The notes beneath the pieces were generated by a model that was given only the letters and a program-made list of their open reading frames with translations, ran no database searches and was not told where the DNA came from. Positions 63,001 to 64,000 of a stretch of 64,000 nucleotides of DNA are shown here, piece after piece. Positions within the stretch are counted from its first letter, which is position 1. The number at the start of each line of letters is the position of its first letter. The stretch is from Saccharopolyspora ipomoeae. Its GTDB lineage: Bacteria; Actinomycetota; Actinomycetes; Mycobacteriales; Pseudonocardiaceae. Where the stretch lies: the NCBI RefSeq assembly GCF_029952525.1, contig NZ_JASAOF010000001.1:558001-622000 (forward strand), written 5' to 3'. A program made the position numbers and the translations under genes.

Positions 63001-64000
63001 GGAACAGCGGTGTAGGTCGAGTACGACGGCGCGTGTCGGCTCGACGAGGAGCGGTACGACCGCGAGGACTCGTGCGAGTGCCGCGAGTGAGACGAGTGCC
63101 GGGACGAGCGCCGACCGTCGTCCGACGGCGGCAACCCCGGCGAGATGTCGGGGTTCTGCTCGGTGCGCGCGGCCTCGGCGAGGCCGAGGTCGCTGTCGCG
63201 GGTGAACCCGCTGGCGGGGTCGGCATGCGGGTCGTAGCCCCGGTGCCCGGGCACGAAGTTCTGGTTGTCGACGTTGGTGATGGTCGGGGTCGTGCCCGGC
63301 AGGATGGTGCGGGTGCCGTCGGGGCCCTGGTGGAAGTAGCCCTCGACGGTCATCGCCGAGTGGATGTTCTCGGTGTCGACGTGGCGGACCGCGTCCCATT
63401 CGGTCTGGAACTGCATCCGGTCGAGCAGGGCCCGCGGCAGGTTCTGCGAGGCCATGTGGATCATGTTGCCCGACGACTCGATCTGGAAGATCTGCCCGGA
63501 CATCGGGAAGTACCACTTGCCGTCACGCTGGATCGGCGCGCCGCCGTCCGGCACGACGAACTGGTGCGCGGCAACGGCACTGGGCGTCACCGACACGTAG
63601 CCGGAGTTCTTGGCCTGGTCGCCGCCGTGCACGTGGGCGACCAGGTCGTAGTCGGTGCCCCAGGACGTCATCCCGTCGCGGAAGATCTCCGCGGGCGGCC
63701 GCGTGTCGCCCCGGTACATCCATCGCGGCCGTGGCGGGTTCGTCCGCAGCTGCGGGTTGTCGAGCGTGACCTCGGTGCTGTCCTGCTGATCGCCCGTCCG
63801 CTGATCCCCAGTCTGCTGATCTCCCGTCTGATGGGCCGAGGTCTCGGCGCTCGGGGGCAGGCCGGGGCGCCGGTCGTAGTAGTTGTCGTGGGAGCTGGAG
63901 TGCCTCGGGTAGTAGGACGAGGAGCTGCTGGTTGCCGGGTACTCGTCGTCGTAGGACGGCGAGCGGCGACGCCGCGGGGGACCTAGGCCCAGGTCGGTGT
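57027..64000 (-). CDS. Giant multidomain protein with five ADP-ribosyltransferase domains (partial, 5' end off window)
   Basis: Over 2,320 codons are open from the TGA at 57027 to the window edge, where the frame still reads TDLGLGPPRRRRSPSYDDE, the same sequence that closes the last copy; so at least one more unit lies upstream. Five 180-residue ART domains (starts 63719, 62921, 62114, 60020, 57650) each carry YRGDTR, YVSVTPS and QTEWDAV, the R, S-x-T and QxE elements of enterotoxin/pierisin-type ARTs. A HExxH metalloprotease domain (60355-60958) and an amidoligase-like domain (58480-59160) are interposed. Ser/Arg/His- and Tyr-rich linkers join the parts. A toxin or effector polyprotein is inferred; the N terminus and any secretion signal are not visible. 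Confidence 0.9.
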   Translation of the reverse strand, partial: TDLGLGPPRRRRSPSYDDEYPATSSSSSYYPRHSSSHDNYYDRRPGLPPSAETSAHQTGDQQTGDQRTGDQQDSTEVTLDNPQLRTNPPRPRWMYRGDTRPPAEIFRDGMTSWGTDYDLVAHVHGGDQAKNSGYVSVTPSAVAAHQFVVPDGGAPIQRDGKWYFPMSGQIFQIESSGNMIHMASQNLPRALLDRMQFQTEWDAVRHVDTENIHSAMTVEGYFHQGPDGTRTILPGTTPTITNVDNQNFVPGHRGYDPHADPASGFTRDSDLGLAEAARTEQNPDISPGLPPSDDGRRSSRHSSHSRHSHESSRSYRSSSSRHAPSYSTYTAVPSSSQNPTGPVTLDNPQLRANPPRPSWMYRGDTRPPEIIFRDGMTSWGTDYNLVSHVHGGDAARNSGYVSVTPSAVAAHQFVVPDGGEPVYYNGRWYVPMSGQIYQIESSGNMIHMASQNLPQDLLDRMRYQTEWDAVRHVDRRNVHSAMTVSGHFHQGPDGRRTILPGTTPNLTNVENPDYVPGHRGYDPHADPRSGFTRDTDLGLGGHRSYDPDISPGLPPSDDGRYSSRHSHESSRSHRSSRSHHSSRSHHSSSSRHAPSYSSYAPALPQPPAQPPVTLDNPQLRSSPRRPQWMYRGDTRPPEIIFRDGMTSWGTDYNLVAHVHGGDAARNSGYVSVTPSAVAAHQFVVPDGGDPIQHGGRWYVPMTGQIYQIESTGNMIHMASQNLPQALLDRMQYQTEWDAVRHVDHRNVHSAMTVRGYFHQGPDGRRTILPGTTPELTNVENRRYVPGFRGYDPHADPYSGFTRNTDLGLAPPRPSRSSHESSRSIPAPTGYTTSSTYPSSSYYPAGSSSSSSRYYPASSSDSYYYDRRPGLPPDQTGTPDVLREQGGDSVRVPGSIADSPRIQAPAGPVSAETVSAQAVPDANRVVLLPPAGPGARGVEFTDSGTRVARDLGKEVVALVDNGRGKLQWRSFQPDGSRPRVVRDDGPITPALTTPDTPAPVNRQATGSQVSEPPPTFTVEAERWKPLGNAFVFGDGTVRRGPGSGIRQEVRYTLTPEPGRWKFETKLHLRPAPGVSAQDLAAVRANTTAGLEQLLNQPENVLPGPDVRAHGKVTFVDDPAQADGVIDVVPGKPDDRSNPMDQHRWAVGASPSEFTHEVMHFFGVRDAYPHPRQLLDTSDRPVPGDLMDVRQPGVEYRVLDRHMRQIMEVASPHLPGSLVTDGVIPASSGTTTTAQRQADPADVSPGVSPDDRYRYSHESSRSHRSSRSHHSSRSHHSSSSRHTPSYSTYTAMPSSSQASSSSQVPAQSSGRVRLDNPQLRSSPRRPQWMYRGDTRPPEIIFRDGMISWGTDYNLVAHVHGGDAARNSGYVSVTPSAVAAHQFVVPDGGDPIRHDGRWYVPMTGQIYQIESTGNMIHMASQNLPQDLLDRMRYQTEWDAVRHVDHRNVHSAMTVRGYFHQGPDGRRTILPGTTPELRNVENRRYVPGFRGYDPHADPYSGFTRNTDLGLAEPAPRPTRSSHESSRSVPASYPSTSYHYPASSSSSYYYDRRPGLPPGQDGAVPNRATDASPAASVPREQRFAAMLDTYRDARNAVAAGTNPVRYHAEGVPGGVSSRPDARFGTEIEFTVPEEHFDVAVQELGTAFRDAGLGDWRDGQELASGLVKKAPDRWRLVDEDTLENGIEAVSEKLGGDARSWQRFETAADIIRSVVEKYGGSVDEGGGHVNVSFDGTTFAPQASVALAGLAKAREQSLYRMANSTMGGRQRELRAVGPMPVPPRTDAASTAEDVRALNSSRNEGLNFEHVQASPHDRWELRMFPSSTDKGEWQARVELSSAMVAAAQDPATHDRIDALLSDPRLLGDETGDRSEEAQLNDLLDLLDVLPLSKAAEQQIVELFAATEPWQRTGATDDYQTLAVPTRDGLHYPSPNDDVANLVEQARDARPNPDEQVIRFTASQDGDRVSLWDGGDRTPRDFANHVRLHPGFDQDRRVVVETGDTAARAAQDVARLLGNAEIRPRREPASGAVGADVSPGLPPSDDGRYSSRHSSRSRHSHESTRSHHSSRSHHSSRSHHSSSSRHTPSYSTYTAAPSSQSGQSSQSGPVRLDNPQLRENPSRPSWMYRGDTRQPEVVFRDGMTSWGRDYNLVSHVHGGEHARNSGYVSVTPSATAAHQFVVPDGGEPIRHNGRWYVPMSGQIYQIESSGNMIHMASQNLPQDLLDRMRYQTEWDAVRHVDRRNVHSAMTVSGHFHQGPDGRRTILPGTVPRLTNVENRDFVPGYRGYDPHADRDSGFTRDTDLGLGRSPRRRRSPSYDDEYYDDYPPSSSRR
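57111..57650 (-). repeat. ART domain copy 5 (C-terminal)
   Basis: A 180-residue unit with MYRGDTRQPEVVFRDGM, GYVSVTPSATAAHQF and MRYQTEWDAVRHVD, closing GFTRDTDLGLG. Closest in sequence to copy 2 (shared SHVHGG, VDRRNVHSAMTVSGHF). It is followed only by a 27-residue Arg/Ser/Tyr-rich tail. Confidence 0.88.
58480..59160 (-). other. Amidoligase-like domain within the giant protein
   Basis: The protein segment shows the pattern of the Amidoligase_2 (COOH-NH2 ligase) family: FGTEIEFTVPEEHF (G-x-E-x-E), ENGIEAVSEKLGG (E-x-V-S), GGHVNVSFDG (H-x-N/H) and ELRMFPSSTDKGEWQARVELS (late E and R). Such domains are predicted to form amide bonds, for example by tagging proteins or peptides, and occur in some actinobacterial polymorphic toxins. 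Boundaries are approximate. Confidence 0.65.
59481..60020 (-). repeat. ART domain copy 4
   Basis: A complete unit with YRGDTRPPEIIFRDGM, YVSVTPS and YQTEWDAV, nearly identical to copy 3 (VAHVHGGDAARNSG, VDHRNVHSAMTVRGYF, FRGYDPHADPYSGF). Most nucleotide positions are also the same, suggesting recent duplication or gene conversion. Confidence 0.88.
60355..60958 (-). other. HExxH metalloprotease-like domain within the giant protein
   Basis: EFTHEVMHFFGVRD places a zinc-binding HEVMH (60525-60539) followed by F-F-G-x-x-D, the metzincin-like extended pattern. It is preceded by FTVEAERWKPLGNAFVFGDG and a helix LAAVRANTTAGLEQLLNQPENVL, and followed by PGDLMDVRQPGVEYRVLDRHMRQIM. It lies between ART copies 3 and 4, a position that would suit self-cleavage of the linkers. 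Boundaries are approximate. Confidence 0.7.
61575..62114 (-). repeat. ART domain copy 3
   Basis: A complete unit (YRGDTRPPEIIFRDGMTSWG, YVSVTPS, YQTEWDAV). It belongs to the copy 3/4 subgroup (IQHGGRWYVPMTGQIYQIESTGNM). Confidence 0.88.
62382..62921 (-). repeat. ART domain copy 2
   Basis: A complete unit (YRGDTRPPEIIFRDGM, YVSVTPS, YQTEWDAV). It belongs to the copy 2/5 subgroup (VSHVHGG, RRNVHSAMTVSGHF). Confidence 0.88.
63180..63719 (-). repeat. ART domain copy 1 in this window
   Basis: A complete unit and the most diverged of the five (YRGDTRPPAEIFRDGM, GGDQAKNSG, GKWYFPMSGQIFQIE, MQFQTEWDAV, VDTENIHSAMTVEGYF). Catalytic-type residues R3, S43, Q105 and E107 of the unit are all kept. Confidence 0.88.

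Noticed and set aside
57156..63986. Plus-strand open frames within the ART array
   Set aside because: They repeat wherever the ART unit repeats and are rich in His/Arg/Thr/Val, as expected for the complement of the coding strand.

Overview
The window is 64 kb of uniformly GC-rich DNA with actinobacterial codon use, GTG/TTG starts and GGAGG-type ribosome sites. Several gene sets are diagnostic: the mycobacterial-type thrS / HIT-phosphorylase / pgsA neighbourhood next to pdxS-pdxT-yebC, an EF-G2 (FusA2-like) factor, an FprA-type NADPH-ferredoxin reductase, DUF574 methyltransferase, a tmsA-tmsB pair and vdcBCD. This suggests a filamentous actinomycete of the Pseudonocardiaceae, possibly Saccharopolyspora; the genus is inference only. 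No rRNA, tRNA, CRISPR array, transposase or phage gene was recognised.

1-16.4 kb is mostly core: yebC-pdxT-pdxS (vitamin B6), EF-G2, pgsA (phosphatidylinositol-phosphate synthase), YceI, a HIT nucleotide phosphorylase overlapping thrS, two paralogous PAS-GGDEF-EAL proteins flanking a DUF574 methyltransferase, and fprA. 16.7-23.2 kb (minus strand) is an operon of a divergent urease (gamma-beta fusion and alpha), an amidohydrolase and an MHS-type transporter, with a divergent PucR regulator. 23.6-35.4 kb holds an aldehyde dehydrogenase, an RlmA-type rRNA methyltransferase, a lipase-maturation-factor protein, a VOC protein, tmsA-tmsB (10-methyl fatty acids), an adenylate cyclase overlapping a universal stress protein, an amino-acid permease and coaA. 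35.4-39.9 kb is proline catabolism (PucR regulator, pruA, putA). 40-47.9 kb has a secreted 5'-nucleotidase, an FAD oxidoreductase, an AraC regulator divergent from vdcBCD (non-oxidative hydroxyarylic acid decarboxylase), a mycothiol-dependent-type enzyme and a GNAT gene behind a Zur-like box.

48.2-64 kb (all minus strand) is the accessory and most unusual part. A giant gene, open at the window edge, encodes at least 2,320 residues containing five complete copies of an enterotoxin/pierisin-like ADP-ribosyltransferase (ART) domain. Ser/Arg/His-rich linkers separate the copies, a HExxH metalloprotease domain lies between copies 3 and 4, and an amidoligase-like domain lies between copies 4 and 5. 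It is followed by a 1157-residue protein ending in a degenerate ART fold, a 319-residue unknown, a beta-helix protein with two EccA/CbxX-type AAA+ modules (the last three joined by 4-bp overlaps), and a macrolide 2'-phosphotransferase homologue. This looks like a multi-warhead toxin or effector polyprotein with dedicated AAA+ machinery, and it is the best candidate for an undescribed system here.

Intergenic spaces carry several families of palindromes: AGTTTTCATGAAAACT, GATTACGGCGGTAATC in a five-unit array, and CGAAAACCCCGGTTTTCG. There is also a ~165-bp structured element present in two full copies and one partial copy, whose stems differ in sequence but keep their pairing.
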